Shown here one piece after another: positions 1 to 8,180 of a DNA stretch of 64,000 nt. This DNA comes from Ruegeria sp. THAF57 (GTDB lineage Bacteria; Pseudomonadota; Alphaproteobacteria; Rhodobacterales; Rhodobacteraceae). The notes under the pieces are model-generated. The model was not told where the DNA came from. It did not search any database and saw only the letters and a list, made by a program, of their open reading frames with translations. The stretch's first letter is position 1. Every line of letters starts with the position of its first letter. Made by a program: the position numbers and the translations under genes. The DNA lies in the NCBI RefSeq assembly GCF_903914075.1, contig NZ_CAIWNQ010000010.1:62001-126000 (forward strand). Reading direction: 5' to 3'.

Positions 1-873
1 CAGAATCCAGGCAAAGACCGAAGCTGCGCCGACAATCATCATGATCGCCGCCGTTGTTTCAATGGTTTCCAAAGAAATCACGGCCAATTTTCGAACGGTT
101 AGCGTGCGATACACGACGGTGCCCAGGATCAGCGCATAGGCTGCCGCGCCGATAGCCGCTTCGGTCGGGGTAAAGGCCCCCGAGACGATGCCGCCTACGA
201 TGATGACCGGGGTCATCAGCGGCAGGAAGGCCGCCTTGAACCGGGTGGCGATGACCGAGGGGCTGAAGTTCACATCGCGCGGATAGTTCCGCGTGCGCGA
301 CATCCACCAAATCATGACCGACAGAGACAATGCCATCAGAAGACCCGGCACAATCCCTGCGACAAACAGCTTGCCGATCGAAACCGAGGCCATGACGCCA
401 AAAATCACCAAAGGCAGAGACGGCGGAATGATGGGCCCGATGGTGGACGATGCCGCTGTCACTCCGACGCTGAAATCATCATCATAGCCCGCTTCGCGCA
501 TGGCCTTGATTTCAATCGCGCCAAGGCCCCCGGCATCAGCAACCGCAGCACCCGACATGCCGGCAAAGATGATGCTGGCGCCGACATTCACATGACCCAG
601 ACCGCCATGCATCCATCCGACGATGGCGCGGGCAAAGCCGAAGATGCGGGCGGTGATCCCTGCCGAGTTCATCAGTGCTCCGGCCAGAATGAAGAAGGGT
701 ATCGCCAACAGCGGGAAGCTGTCCATTCCGTTGACCATGTTGTGCATCAGTAGCACCGGCGGCAACCCTGAATAAAGGATGTAGGCAAAGGATGACAGCG
801 CCAGCGAAAACGCAATCGGCACGCGCATAAGCATCAGGCCGAACAGGGATACGAAAAGAATGATCAGGCCCAT
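1..873 (-). CDS. dctM: TRAP transporter large permease (DctM), 3' end outside window
   Basis: This is the large, roughly 12-helix membrane subunit of a tripartite ATP-independent periplasmic transporter, which drives solute uptake with an ion gradient. The frame stays open from the ATG at 873 to base 1 (291 codons), so the C-terminal third is missing. It begins MGLIILFVSLFGLMLMR and contains the typical DctM stretches PFFILAGALMNSAG, GHVNVGASIIFAGMSG and STIGPIIPPSLPLVIFG. It overlaps the end of dctQ by 10 bases, so the two are translationally coupled. Being last in the deoxysugar-acid operon suggests that the substrate is a sugar acid or deoxysugar, which is an inference from context. Confidence 0.95.
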   Translation of the reverse strand, partial: MGLIILFVSLFGLMLMRVPIAFSLALSSFAYILYSGLPPVLLMHNMVNGMDSFPLLAIPFFILAGALMNSAGITARIFGFARAIVGWMHGGLGHVNVGASIIFAGMSGAAVADAGGLGAIEIKAMREAGYDDDFSVGVTAASSTIGPIIPPSLPLVIFGVMASVSIGKLFVAGIVPGLLMALSLSVMIWWMSRTRNYPRDVNFSPSVIATRFKAAFLPLMTPVIIVGGIVSGAFTPTEAAIGAAAYALILGTVVYRTLTVRKLAVISLETIETTAAIMMIVGAASVFAWIL

Positions 874-1400
874 TTGTCGACGCCTTTCTTCAGTTGCTTC
901 ACGCGCGCGACGATCTGATAGGTTACGACCCCCAGATTTCCGACGGCCAGTATCATGACCGCGACGTGCAGGTAATATTTCGGGAAAGGCAGCGACACCA
1001 TTTGCTGGAATGAGGTGCGCTGTATCAGTTCCCAGGCCGACCAGATAATGACGGCGAACAGAACGAAGGTCGCAGCCAACGCAAAGACATGTACCCAACT
1101 CAGCAAGCGGCCATAGTATTTATCGACGAATTCCAGAACGATATGGCTGCCGACAGCCTGACACCGGATCGCGCCGGCAAAACCCAGAAGGATCAGGAGA
1201 TACCGCGCTGCCTCTTCGGTCCAAGCGATGGAATCGTTCAGCACATAGCGGGTGAAGAACTGCAGAAAGACCACTCCGAACAACGCACCGAACAGCGCCA
1301 GCAGGCCATAGTCTGCAACGGTGATACGATAGTTCCGAAAATGCGCGTCATCTTCGGCGGCAAGGGCGTCAAAATCTATTTCAGGCGGGGCATCGGACAT
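864..1400 (-). CDS. dctQ: TRAP transporter small permease (DctQ)
   Basis: This is the four-helix small membrane subunit that pairs with DctM. The 178-residue protein has hydrophobic segments near residues 28-50, 65-85, 105-130 and 145-165, and the usual DctQ-like stretch FFTRYVLNDSIAWTEEAARYL. I chose the ATG at 1400 because it follows a GAGGAA ribosome-binding site at 7-base spacing; the frame is open further upstream without a better site. It lies between dctP and dctM in the order P-Q-M and overlaps dctM. Confidence 0.93.
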   Translation of the reverse strand: MSDAPPEIDFDALAAEDDAHFRNYRITVADYGLLALFGALFGVVFLQFFTRYVLNDSIAWTEEAARYLLILLGFAGAIRCQAVGSHIVLEFVDKYYGRLLSWVHVFALAATFVLFAVIIWSAWELIQRTSFQQMVSLPFPKYYLHVAVMILAVGNLGVVTYQIVARVKQLKKGVDKWA

Positions 1401-1423
1401 CAGAACATTCCTCGTTCTTGAAT

Positions 1424-1451
1424 GCCGGACCCAGAGCAAACCGGGTCCGGC
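1424..1451 (-). terminator. Stem-loop between dctP and dctQ
   Basis: A perfect 9-bp stem (GCCGGACCC at 1424-1432 with GGGTCCGGC at 1443-1451) closes a 10-base loop directly after the dctP stop. There is no U-run, and dctQ follows within 25 bases. It is therefore more likely a partial terminator or a 3'-end protector of the dctP message, which would allow binding-protein excess, than a full terminator. Confidence 0.7.
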
Positions 1452-1459
1452 GCAGCGTA

Positions 1460-2434
1460 TTATTCCTGGATCGCCTGCAGACGTTCGAAGGTCTCAGCAT
1501 CCCAAGGCACGGTGTCACCGCTCAGCAAAGGTGCAACCGCTGCCATAAATGGCGCGCGATCTACCTCGTTCACGTTCACGCCCTGCTCGCGGAACCAATC
1601 GGCCAGTTCGGCCTCGGATTGCACGATTTCGTCCGATGTGGCCGATGCGGCCTCGGCCAGCGCATCAATCAGCGCCTGACCATCGTCACCCATCTTCGCC
1701 AACGTCACCGGCGAGACCACAACGGCCAGCGAGTTGGTGATGTGACCGGTCAGGTTGATGTTCGACTGCACCTCGTAGAACTTCTTGAACTGGATGGTAG
1801 GCAGAGGGTTTTCCTGCGCGTCCACAACACCTTGCTGCAGGGCCAGATATACTTCGGCAAAGGCCATGGGTGTCGGGTTCGCTCCGGTCGCCTCGGGGAA
1901 CATCTGGTAAGCAGGCGCATTCGGCGTACGGATCTTCAGACCTTCCATGTCCCCGGGCTCAAGGATCGGCTTATTCGAGGTGACGTGGCGCGCGCCATAA
2001 TAGGTCATTGTCGCAATCGTGTTGCCCGAGACGTTCTTGTATTCACCGGCCATCTCATCGAACAGGTCCGAGTTCACATAGGCTTTCCAGTGATCATAAG
2101 ACCGCATGGTGAACGGATAGTCCGAGATGCTGATCGGGCCGTAGGACTGGCCCAGGAAGGCAACGCCGGTATAGATCGCGTCGACGGTACCCAGCGACAG
2201 CGCCTCATTCAGCGCGGCCTCTTTGCCCAACTGCGAAGCCGGGAAGACCTCCATCTTGTAGCGGCCGTCGGTCTTTTCCTCGAGCAGCTCGGCCGCTTTC
2301 ACAGCGGCGGCGTGGTACGGCGTCGAGGCCTCATACACGTGGCCAAAACGCAGGGTTTCCTGTGCCAAGCCAGCCGTCGCGCCAAATGCGACAATACAAG
2401 CAGCCCCAAAGGCCGATTTACCAAAGTTGAACAT
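1460..2434 (-). CDS. dctP: TRAP transporter substrate-binding protein (DctP)
   Basis: This is the periplasmic solute receptor of the TRAP system. The ATG at 2434 follows GGAGGAG and opens a Sec signal peptide (MFNFGKSAFGAACIVAFGA, cleavage after AGLAQ). The mature part starts ETLRFGHVYEASTPYH, as in the DctP family, and carries the conserved GLKIRTPNAPAY segment with the arginine that binds the ligand carboxylate, followed by TPMAFAEVYLALQQGVVDAQENP. The length of 324 residues is normal. It is the first transporter gene after the fuconate dehydratase gene (66-base gap), so it is probably co-transcribed with the catabolic genes. The conserved arginine supports an acidic ligand such as a sugar acid. 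Confidence 0.95.
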   Translation of the reverse strand: MFNFGKSAFGAACIVAFGATAGLAQETLRFGHVYEASTPYHAAAVKAAELLEEKTDGRYKMEVFPASQLGKEAALNEALSLGTVDAIYTGVAFLGQSYGPISISDYPFTMRSYDHWKAYVNSDLFDEMAGEYKNVSGNTIATMTYYGARHVTSNKPILEPGDMEGLKIRTPNAPAYQMFPEATGANPTPMAFAEVYLALQQGVVDAQENPLPTIQFKKFYEVQSNINLTGHITNSLAVVVSPVTLAKMGDDGQALIDALAEAASATSDEIVQSEAELADWFREQGVNVNEVDRAPFMAAVAPLLSGDTVPWDAETFERLQAIQE

Positions 2435-2478
2435 GTTCTTCTCCTCCATGTTTTCAGATAGATGCCCGCCGGTTTCTT

Positions 2479-2500
2479 CCCCCGGTCGAGCTTTCGGGGG
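2479..2500 (-). terminator. Short GC stem-loop after the fuconate dehydratase gene
   Basis: CCCCCG (2479-2484) and CGGGGG (2495-2500) form a 6-bp stem around a 10-base loop, immediately after the stop codon at 2501-2503. No U-run follows on the minus strand, so it may only separate the catabolic and transport halves of the operon. Confidence 0.35.
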
Positions 2501-3790
2501 TTATTCCGCGGCCAGTTTGGGCTGGAAACGGAAATCTCTGAGTGTTTCGGGTTTGATCTCGATGGAAAATCCCGGCTGCGTCGGCGCCATATAAGCCCCG
2601 TTCTTAACCACGCAGGGGTCGACGAAATGCTCATGCAGATGGTCGACGAACTCGATCCTCTTGCTGTCCTTCTCGCCCGAGATCGCGATGTAGTCGATCA
2701 TCGACATGTGCTGAACGTATTCGCACAGGCCCACACCGCCTGCATGGGGCCAAACCGGCAAGTCGAATTTCGCCGCCATCAGCATGACCGCCAGTACCTC
2801 GTTCAATCCACCCATCCGGCAACTGTCGATCTGAACGATGTCTATCGCGCCTTCCTTGATGAACTGCTTGAAGATGATCCGGTTCTGACACATCTCGCCA
2901 GTGGCCACCTTGACCGGAGCGACCCCTTCGCGGATCGCCCTATGGCCGAACACATCGTCGGGGCTGGTGGGTTCTTCGATGAAGAAGGGGCGTGCAAAGG
3001 ACAGGGCCTTAACCCAATCCACCGCCTGATCAACCTCCCAGACCTGATTGGCGTCGATCATGATGTTCATGTCTTCGCCCAGCACATCACGCGCTATGGT
3101 CAGGCGACGGATATCGTCGTCCAGATCCCGGCCCACTTTGAACTTGGTATGGGTAAAGCCAGCCTCCTTGGCCTCACGGCAGAGGCGGCGCAGCTTGTCG
3201 TCGGAATAGCCCAGCCAACCCGCCGAAGTGGTATAGCAAGGATAGCCCTCGGCCTTCAGCTTTGCGACACGTTCCTGTTTGCCGAGCTCGGCGGCGCGCA
3301 GCAGCGCCAGCGCTTCATCCGGCGTGATTGCATCGGTCAGGTAACGGAAATCGATCAGGCGCACGATCTCTTCCGGGCTCATCTCGCCAACCAGTTGCCA
3401 GACGGGCTTGCCCGCCTCTTTCGCCCACAGATCCCACGCCGCGTTCACGACCGCGCCGGTGGCCAGATGAATCGCGCCTTTGTCGGGACCAATCCAGCGC
3501 AGCTGGCTATCGCCCGTGATGTGGCGCCAGAACCGGCCCATATCCTCGGTGATCCAGTCCAACTCTAGTCCGACAACCAGTGCGCCAAGCGCCTCGATAG
3601 CCGCGACGCAGATTTCATTACCGCGTCCGATGGTGAAGGTCAGGCCGTGGCCCTCATGCGCGCCGTCAGTTTCCAGCACCACATAGGCGGCAGAGTAGTC
3701 GGGGTCGGGGTTCATGGCATCCGACCCGTCCAGACTGTCCGAGGTCGGAAAGCGCAAGTCTTCGGTGCGAATGCCAGTGATACGGGTCAT
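2501..3790 (-). CDS. fucD: L-fuconate dehydratase, enolase superfamily
   Basis: This enzyme removes water from L-fuconate to give 2-keto-3-deoxy-L-fuconate in the non-phosphorylative L-fucose pathway. The 429-residue protein has the MR-type capping domain followed by the TIM barrel with the KxK base (THTKFKVGRD, near residue 220), metal ligands in DANQVW, FIEEPTSP and GEMCQN, and the catalytic histidine region PHAGGVGLCEYVQH. The stretch HEGHGLTFTIGRGNEI near the N terminus is typical of the FucD/ENOSF1 group rather than of other sugar-acid dehydratases. It overlaps the upstream FAH-family gene by four bases. Known family members also act on related acids, so the exact substrate is inferred. 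Confidence 0.9.
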   Translation of the reverse strand: MTRITGIRTEDLRFPTSDSLDGSDAMNPDPDYSAAYVVLETDGAHEGHGLTFTIGRGNEICVAAIEALGALVVGLELDWITEDMGRFWRHITGDSQLRWIGPDKGAIHLATGAVVNAAWDLWAKEAGKPVWQLVGEMSPEEIVRLIDFRYLTDAITPDEALALLRAAELGKQERVAKLKAEGYPCYTTSAGWLGYSDDKLRRLCREAKEAGFTHTKFKVGRDLDDDIRRLTIARDVLGEDMNIMIDANQVWEVDQAVDWVKALSFARPFFIEEPTSPDDVFGHRAIREGVAPVKVATGEMCQNRIIFKQFIKEGAIDIVQIDSCRMGGLNEVLAVMLMAAKFDLPVWPHAGGVGLCEYVQHMSMIDYIAISGEKDSKRIEFVDHLHEHFVDPCVVKNGAYMAPTQPGFSIEIKPETLRDFRFQPKLAAE

Positions 3791-4632
3791 TTGCTTGACT
3801 CCACGGTTTGGCGCTGGACACCCAACCCTTTGATCCCCAGCTCCATGGTGTCGCCGGGTTTCAGATAGGTCTGCGGGTCCTGCCCCATACCCACGCCCGG
3901 AGGCGTTCCGGTCGAGATCACATCGCCGGGCTGCAGTGACATGAACTGCGACAGATGTGAGATCACGGTGGCGACATCGAAATGCATGGTTTTAGTTGAG
4001 CCGTCCTGATACCGGTGGCCGTTCACTTCAAGATACATCGGCAGATTCTGAGGGTCCGGCACCTCATCCCGTGTCACCAGCCAGGGGCCGATGGGGCCGA
4101 ACGTGTCAGCGGACTTACCCTTGACCCACTGGCCCGAGCGATGCAGTTGAAAGTCGCGTTCACTGAGGTCATTGATTACGCAGTAGCCCGCCACATGGTC
4201 CAGCGCGTCCTCGACCGAGACATATTTGGTGTGCTTGCCGATGACGACGCCCAGCTCGACCTCCCAATCGGTCTTGACCGAGTTACGTGGGATTTCCACT
4301 GTGTCATCGGGGCCCATGATGGCCGAGGTTGCTTTGAAGAAGATCACCGGTTCTTCGGGCAGCGCCATGCCGGATTCAGCGGCGTGGTCGGCATAGTTCA
4401 GACCAATGCAAATGAACTTGCCCACCTGCCCGACGCAAGCGCCGATACGCGGCGCGCCTTCGACCACGGGAAGCGCATTCACATCCAACGCCCGCAGGGC
4501 ATCAAGCCCGGCATCCGACAGCGCCTCGCCCGCAATATCGCTGACTTTGCCAGACAAATCGCGGATCGCACCGCTTTCATCCATCAGACCGGGTTTTTCT
4601 TGTCCAATCGGACCGTATCGCAGCAGTTTCAT
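3787..4632 (-). CDS. FAH-family hydrolase, probable 2,4-diketo-3-deoxy-L-fuconate hydrolase
   Basis: The 281-residue protein belongs to the fumarylacetoacetate hydrolase family. In deoxysugar-acid operons this family cleaves 2,4-diketo-3-deoxy-L-fuconate to pyruvate and L-lactate. It has the family's GLNYADHAAESG, EPVIFFKATSAIMGPDD, metal-binding DWEVELGVVIG and NDLSERDFQ, and the C-terminal STGTPPGVGMG. Its neighbours supply the two preceding steps (dehydratase and dehydrogenase), which is the main support for the assigned reaction. It overlaps fucD as ATGA and is 15 bases from the dehydrogenase gene. Confidence 0.85.
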   Translation of the reverse strand: MKLLRYGPIGQEKPGLMDESGAIRDLSGKVSDIAGEALSDAGLDALRALDVNALPVVEGAPRIGACVGQVGKFICIGLNYADHAAESGMALPEEPVIFFKATSAIMGPDDTVEIPRNSVKTDWEVELGVVIGKHTKYVSVEDALDHVAGYCVINDLSERDFQLHRSGQWVKGKSADTFGPIGPWLVTRDEVPDPQNLPMYLEVNGHRYQDGSTKTMHFDVATVISHLSQFMSLQPGDVISTGTPPGVGMGQDPQTYLKPGDTMELGIKGLGVQRQTVESSK

Positions 4633-4647
4633 CTCAAATCTCCCTGA

Positions 4648-5397
4648 TCAAACGGTCCAACCGCCATCGATGGCGAAAGTCTGTCCGGTGGTGAATGCGG
4701 TCTCATCACTGCCCAGATACACGGCCAGTGCGGCGATCTCGTTGGCGTCGCCAATGCGGCCCATGGGCTGACGCTCGATGAAGTCGTTCATCGCCTGTTC
4801 ATAGTCGCCGGTGGCGCGCAGGCGGTCATGCAGGCTGGGGCTGTCGACGGTGCCGGGGCAGATCGCGTTGCAGCGGACGCCCTGCGTGATGAAGTCGGCT
4901 GCGATGGACTTAGTCAGGCCAATCACAGCCGCTTTCGAGGCGCAATATGAGAAGCGGTTCGGCACGCCTTTCATCGACGAGGCAACCGAAGACATATTGA
5001 TGATCGAGCCGCCGCCATTTTCCAGCATGCCGGGCAGAACCATCTTCGCCAGCCGATACATCGCCTTGACGTTCAGATCAAAGCTGAAATCCCACTGGTC
5101 ATCGTCGCAATCCAGAATGGACCCGGCCCCAACGAACCCTGCGCAGTTGAACAAAACATCCAGCGCTCCGGCGGTTGCGACGACTTCAGCCACAGCGTCA
5201 GCATTGGTCACATCCAGCTTCAGTGCTGTCACGCCTTCGATCGCGGCCAGTTCGGCAAGCGTCGCATCATTGATATCGCAGGCAACCACCTGCGCGCCTT
5301 CGGCCACGTATTTTTCGACGCTGGCACGGCCGATGCCTTGCCCTGCGGCAGTTATCAGCGCTTTCTTTCCGGCCAGACGGCCCTGCGGTTTGGTCAT
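4648..5397 (-). CDS. SDR-family dehydrogenase, probable 2-keto-3-deoxy-L-fuconate dehydrogenase
   Basis: This is a classical short-chain dehydrogenase of 249 residues. It has a nucleotide-binding TAAGQGIGRAS motif, an acidic residue after the second strand (ACDIND) that points to NAD, a FNCAG variant of NNAG, catalytic Ser in NMSSVASS, and Tyr/Lys in YCASKAA. It ends in the common TFAIDGGWTV. In L-fucose operons this family oxidises 2-keto-3-deoxy-L-fuconate at C4. I chose the ATG at 5397 (MTKPQGRLAGKKALIT) because the longer frame to 5427 would overlap the mutarotase gene. The ribosome-binding site is weak (GAGAAC), suggesting coupling. Confidence 0.85.
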   Translation of the reverse strand: MTKPQGRLAGKKALITAAGQGIGRASVEKYVAEGAQVVACDINDATLAELAAIEGVTALKLDVTNADAVAEVVATAGALDVLFNCAGFVGAGSILDCDDDQWDFSFDLNVKAMYRLAKMVLPGMLENGGGSIINMSSVASSMKGVPNRFSYCASKAAVIGLTKSIAADFITQGVRCNAICPGTVDSPSLHDRLRATGDYEQAMNDFIERQPMGRIGDANEIAALAVYLGSDETAFTTGQTFAIDGGWTV

Positions 5398-5404
5398 GTC
5401 GTTC

Positions 5405-5734
5405 TCAATCCGTATGAAATACTTCAATCATGGGCGCCCATTTTTCGCCTTCGGCGCGGCTGGGCAGCGGGTTTTGGCAAGGGTTGGTGAAGGTCCACCA
5501 TTCCTGCGTTCTGGGGTCTTGCGCCATCCGGGCCGTGTCCCCTTCGAAATCGGTGCCGTGATATTCCCGGTACCCAAACAGCAGGTTCTCGGGTTCACGC
5601 AAAAAGATCGTGTAGTTGCAGATGTTGTTTTCGGCGATCTGCGCCAGCACATCCGGCCAGACAACGGCGTGCGGACGCTTGTATTCACCCAGTATTTCGG
5701 GCTTCACCCCGATCACCATGCCCATACGTTGCAT
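5405..5734 (-). CDS. L-rhamnose/L-fucose mutarotase family protein
   Basis: This 109-residue ferredoxin-like-fold protein belongs to the RhaM/RhaU mutarotase family, which interconverts alpha and beta anomers of deoxysugars. Family marks are the N-terminal MVIGVKPE, YKRPHAVVWPDV with the catalytic-type histidine, NYTIFLREPENLLFGYREYHG and the C-terminal PMIEVFHTD. Its start shares one base with the stop of the upstream MR-family gene (TAATG). Whether it acts on L-fucose or L-rhamnose cannot be told from sequence; the adjacent fuconate pathway favours fucose. Confidence 0.85.
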   Translation of the reverse strand: MQRMGMVIGVKPEILGEYKRPHAVVWPDVLAQIAENNICNYTIFLREPENLLFGYREYHGTDFEGDTARMAQDPRTQEWWTFTNPCQNPLPSRAEGEKWAPMIEVFHTD

Positions 5735-6843
5735 TATGCGCGCGCCCCGATCTCAATCGGGTTGGACTGGGCGGCGATAGCCTGCCAATCCCACGCGATG
5801 CCAAGCCCTGGCACATCTGACGGAATGGCAAACCCATCCTCGATGTGCATCGCCTGCGTGGTCACGCTGTCAAGCTGCGGGATGTATTCCAGCCACTTCG
5901 CATTTGGCACTGCGCAGACCAGTGGCAGGTGCAGTTCCATCAGGAAATGAGGGCAGACCATGACGTTATATGCCTCGGCCAGATGCGCCACTTTCAGCCA
6001 CGGGGTAATGCCCCCGATCCGGGCCACGTCGACCTGCACAATGCTGGCCGCGCCCGCTTGCAGATAGTCCTTGAACTGGCTCAGTGAATACATGCTTTCG
6101 CCGACAGCAATCGGAACCGAAGTCCGGCGCGACAGTTCGGCATGACCTGCGACATCATCGGCGGGCAGAGGTTCCTCGAGCCAGCCGATATTATAGTCTT
6201 CCAAGACCTGCGCCCGACGGATTGCCTCGGACAGGGTAAAGCCCTGATTGCCGTCGGTCAGGATCTCATAACCTGGCCCAACGGCCTCGCGCACAGCGGC
6301 CAGACGGGCGGCATCTTCACTCAGATGCTCGCGCCCGATCTTGATCTTCGAGCCCCGGAAACCCTGCGCCTGCATCGCCAACGCGTCATCAACCAAGGCT
6401 TGTGTCTCCAGTTGCAACCAGCCACCCTCGGTCGAATAAAGCGGGATGCGATCCCGCGAACCACCTGCGGCTTTCCACAGCGGCAGCCCTTGTTTGCGGC
6501 AGCGCAAGTCCCAAAGTGCGGTATCAATTGCGGCCAATGCCAGCGAAGTGATCGCCCCCACCGCGGTCGCATGGGTCAGAAACAGCAAGTCGCGCCAGAT
6601 GCCTTCGATCCGGTCCGCATCGCGCCCGATCAGGGCCGGCGCGAGGGTCTTTTCCAGCAGCGCCATCACCGACGGGCCACCGGTTCCGATGGTATAGCAA
6701 TAGCCCACACCCTTCGCCCCGTCGCTATCGATCACGGTCACGATGGGCGTTTCCTGACTGACAAAGGACTGAATCGCATCGACCCGTTTGACTTTGGGGG
6801 TCAGGTCAATCATGCGCAGTTCGATATGGGCGATGGTGGCCAC
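5734..6843 (-). CDS. Mandelate racemase/muconate lactonizing enzyme family protein, sugar-acid dehydratase-like
   Basis: This is a second enolase-superfamily enzyme of 369 residues, only distantly like the fuconate dehydratase of the same operon. It has the KxK pair (GSKIKIGRE), metal ligands in LTDGNQGF, WLEEPLP and VGESMYS, and a late histidine in CPHFLMELHLPL. The C-terminal pattern resembles the talarate/galactarate dehydratase branch. The reaction is probably dehydration, epimerisation or cycloisomerisation of a sugar acid or lactone. The start is a GTG at 6843 behind AGGGGG. As the first intact gene of the operon it may widen the range of substrates. Confidence 0.7.
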   Translation of the reverse strand: MATIAHIELRMIDLTPKVKRVDAIQSFVSQETPIVTVIDSDGAKGVGYCYTIGTGGPSVMALLEKTLAPALIGRDADRIEGIWRDLLFLTHATAVGAITSLALAAIDTALWDLRCRKQGLPLWKAAGGSRDRIPLYSTEGGWLQLETQALVDDALAMQAQGFRGSKIKIGREHLSEDAARLAAVREAVGPGYEILTDGNQGFTLSEAIRRAQVLEDYNIGWLEEPLPADDVAGHAELSRRTSVPIAVGESMYSLSQFKDYLQAGAASIVQVDVARIGGITPWLKVAHLAEAYNVMVCPHFLMELHLPLVCAVPNAKWLEYIPQLDSVTTQAMHIEDGFAIPSDVPGLGIAWDWQAIAAQSNPIEIGARA

Positions 6844-6849
6844 GGTCGC

Positions 6850-7128
6850 TTACCCCCTCAGCCCCTCGCCGGTGCCCGCGTCGAAGACGTGGCACTTGTT
6901 GATCTCAAAGTAGTTTTTTCTTCGAGATGATATCGACCTTGGCGCCTGTGGCTTCGTCCCACGCAGCGATGCGCTGCCATACAGGCCGCAATATTGTTGA
7001 ACACCGATCAGCTTGGCTTCGACTACAGCCCCAGGGAACGACTCCCAATCTGATTCGGCGTGCACAGCACCTGTGGCCATGACGGCGCCGCTAGCACGCA
7101 ATCCGCTGGTTTTTCTGGACGATTTCAT
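6850..7128 (-). pseudogene. Deletion scar: binding-protein-like start joined to the 3' end of a sugar ABC ATPase gene
   Basis: An ATG at 7128 behind a strong GGGGGAGAAG site starts a signal-peptide-like stretch (MKSSRKTSG, then AVMATGAVHAE). This runs straight into sequence like the TOBE domain and extreme C terminus of MalK/UgpC-type ABC ATPases (GAVVEAKLIGVQQY, then NYFEINKCHVFDAGTG). The middle is out of frame: the other frame reads RIAAWDEATGAKVDIISKK and rejoins after a run of six A (T on the plus strand) near 6914-6919. The simplest reading is a large internal deletion of an ABC operon plus later frameshifts. It sits exactly where the current operon would begin. Confidence 0.55.
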
Positions 7129-7297
7129 CACGTGCTTCTCCCCCAAATTTAGCGTTTGGCGACTCTCCCATATCGCCAATATTCGCATGTAAAACATTTA
7201 TTCATAAATAAATCAACATTGACTTTTGTGGCGCATTCAAGGCATTTTGCTCACGCATTCGCCCGCAAGCGCGAATTGGGAGGAATGAGAGGAATAC
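7129..7297. promoter_or_regulatory. Divergent promoter region between the deoxysugar operon and the IclR gene
   Basis: These 169 AT-richer bases lie between the minus-strand start at 7128 and the plus-strand IclR GTG at 7298 (preceded by GAGAGGA). No clear operator could be called by eye. By position it should hold promoters for both directions and the IclR binding site. Confidence 0.5.
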
Positions 7298-8080
7298 GTG
7301 TCGGTAACTTCAACGAAATATCGTGCCCCTGCCCTTGAGAAGGGTTTGGACATCATCGAGTTGCTATCGCTGCATGCCGACGGGCTGGCGCAAGGTGACA
7401 TTGCACGCGCTCTGGATCGGTCCCAAAGCGAAATCTATCGGATGCTGTCCACACTGGTGCAGCGTGGTTATGTGATCCGCTCGTCCGATGATGATCTTTA
7501 TTCACTTAGCCTGAAAATGTTTGCGATTTCACAGACTTATCCGCCTGTAGAACGATTGCTTGAGTTAGCGGCGCCCAAAATGCGGGTCGTTACACGAAAA
7601 GCCTGGCAGTCTTGCCATATGGGGATGGAAAGCAACGGAGACATTGTAGTTGTCGCGTCGGTTGCGTCGCCCGGGAACTGGGGTTTGGCAATGCGGGCCG
7701 GGACCGTTATTGGGCTCGGGAACACTGGCACCGGGCGCGTTCTGGCAGCGTTTCGCAGTGACGCCGAGCTTGATGAACTGCTGGACAATCACAGGCTCGC
7801 ACAGGGTGAGCCGGAACAGGACCCCGTTGAATTCAAGGAACATGTCGCCCGCATTCGTGAGTGCGGATATGAACGAATGCCGTCAGCTACAGCGGTTGGG
7901 GTGACAAATCTCTCCTATCCCGTGCTGGACCATGAAGGGCAGGCAATCAGCGTCGTGACCTGTCCTTTCCTGGAAAGGATCGATCAGCTTGAAGTTCCGG
8001 GTATCGAAGACGTGCATCAACTCTACAAATCACTGGCCGAAGAGTTGACCGATTTCTACACGGGCAAGTCGCAAGTCTGA
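7298..8080 (+). CDS. IclR-family transcriptional regulator
   Basis: This 260-residue regulator has an N-terminal winged helix (residues about 10-70, helix-turn-helix GLAQGDIARALDRSQSEIYRML) and the IclR effector domain (about 80-250), including GMESNGDIVVVASV, GNTGTGRVLAAF and GVTNLSYPVLDHEG. The start is a GTG, four to five bases after AGAGGA. It is divergent from the deoxysugar-acid operon, so the likely role is to control that operon in response to a pathway intermediate. This is an inference from position. Confidence 0.9.
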   Translation: MSVTSTKYRAPALEKGLDIIELLSLHADGLAQGDIARALDRSQSEIYRMLSTLVQRGYVIRSSDDDLYSLSLKMFAISQTYPPVERLLELAAPKMRVVTRKAWQSCHMGMESNGDIVVVASVASPGNWGLAMRAGTVIGLGNTGTGRVLAAFRSDAELDELLDNHRLAQGEPEQDPVEFKEHVARIRECGYERMPSATAVGVTNLSYPVLDHEGQAISVVTCPFLERIDQLEVPGIEDVHQLYKSLAEELTDFYTGKSQV

Positions 8081-8180
8081 CGCGCCAACCTAACAGTCGC
8101 TTGTCACCACAGGTCCTACGCGATGGATCAGAACGCAAAACCGATGCTCAACACCCTTCAGCATTTCTGGCGCCGCTAAC

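Noticed and set aside
1418..3568. Long plus-strand frames opposite dctP and the fuconate dehydratase gene
   Set aside because: They mirror codon-position bias of the real minus-strand genes and resemble no protein family.
6914..6919. The A-run frameshift as a sequencing error in a functional gene
   Set aside because: Correcting it would still leave only a tail of an ABC ATPase with a second frameshift and a foreign N-terminal start, so the gene remains non-functional.
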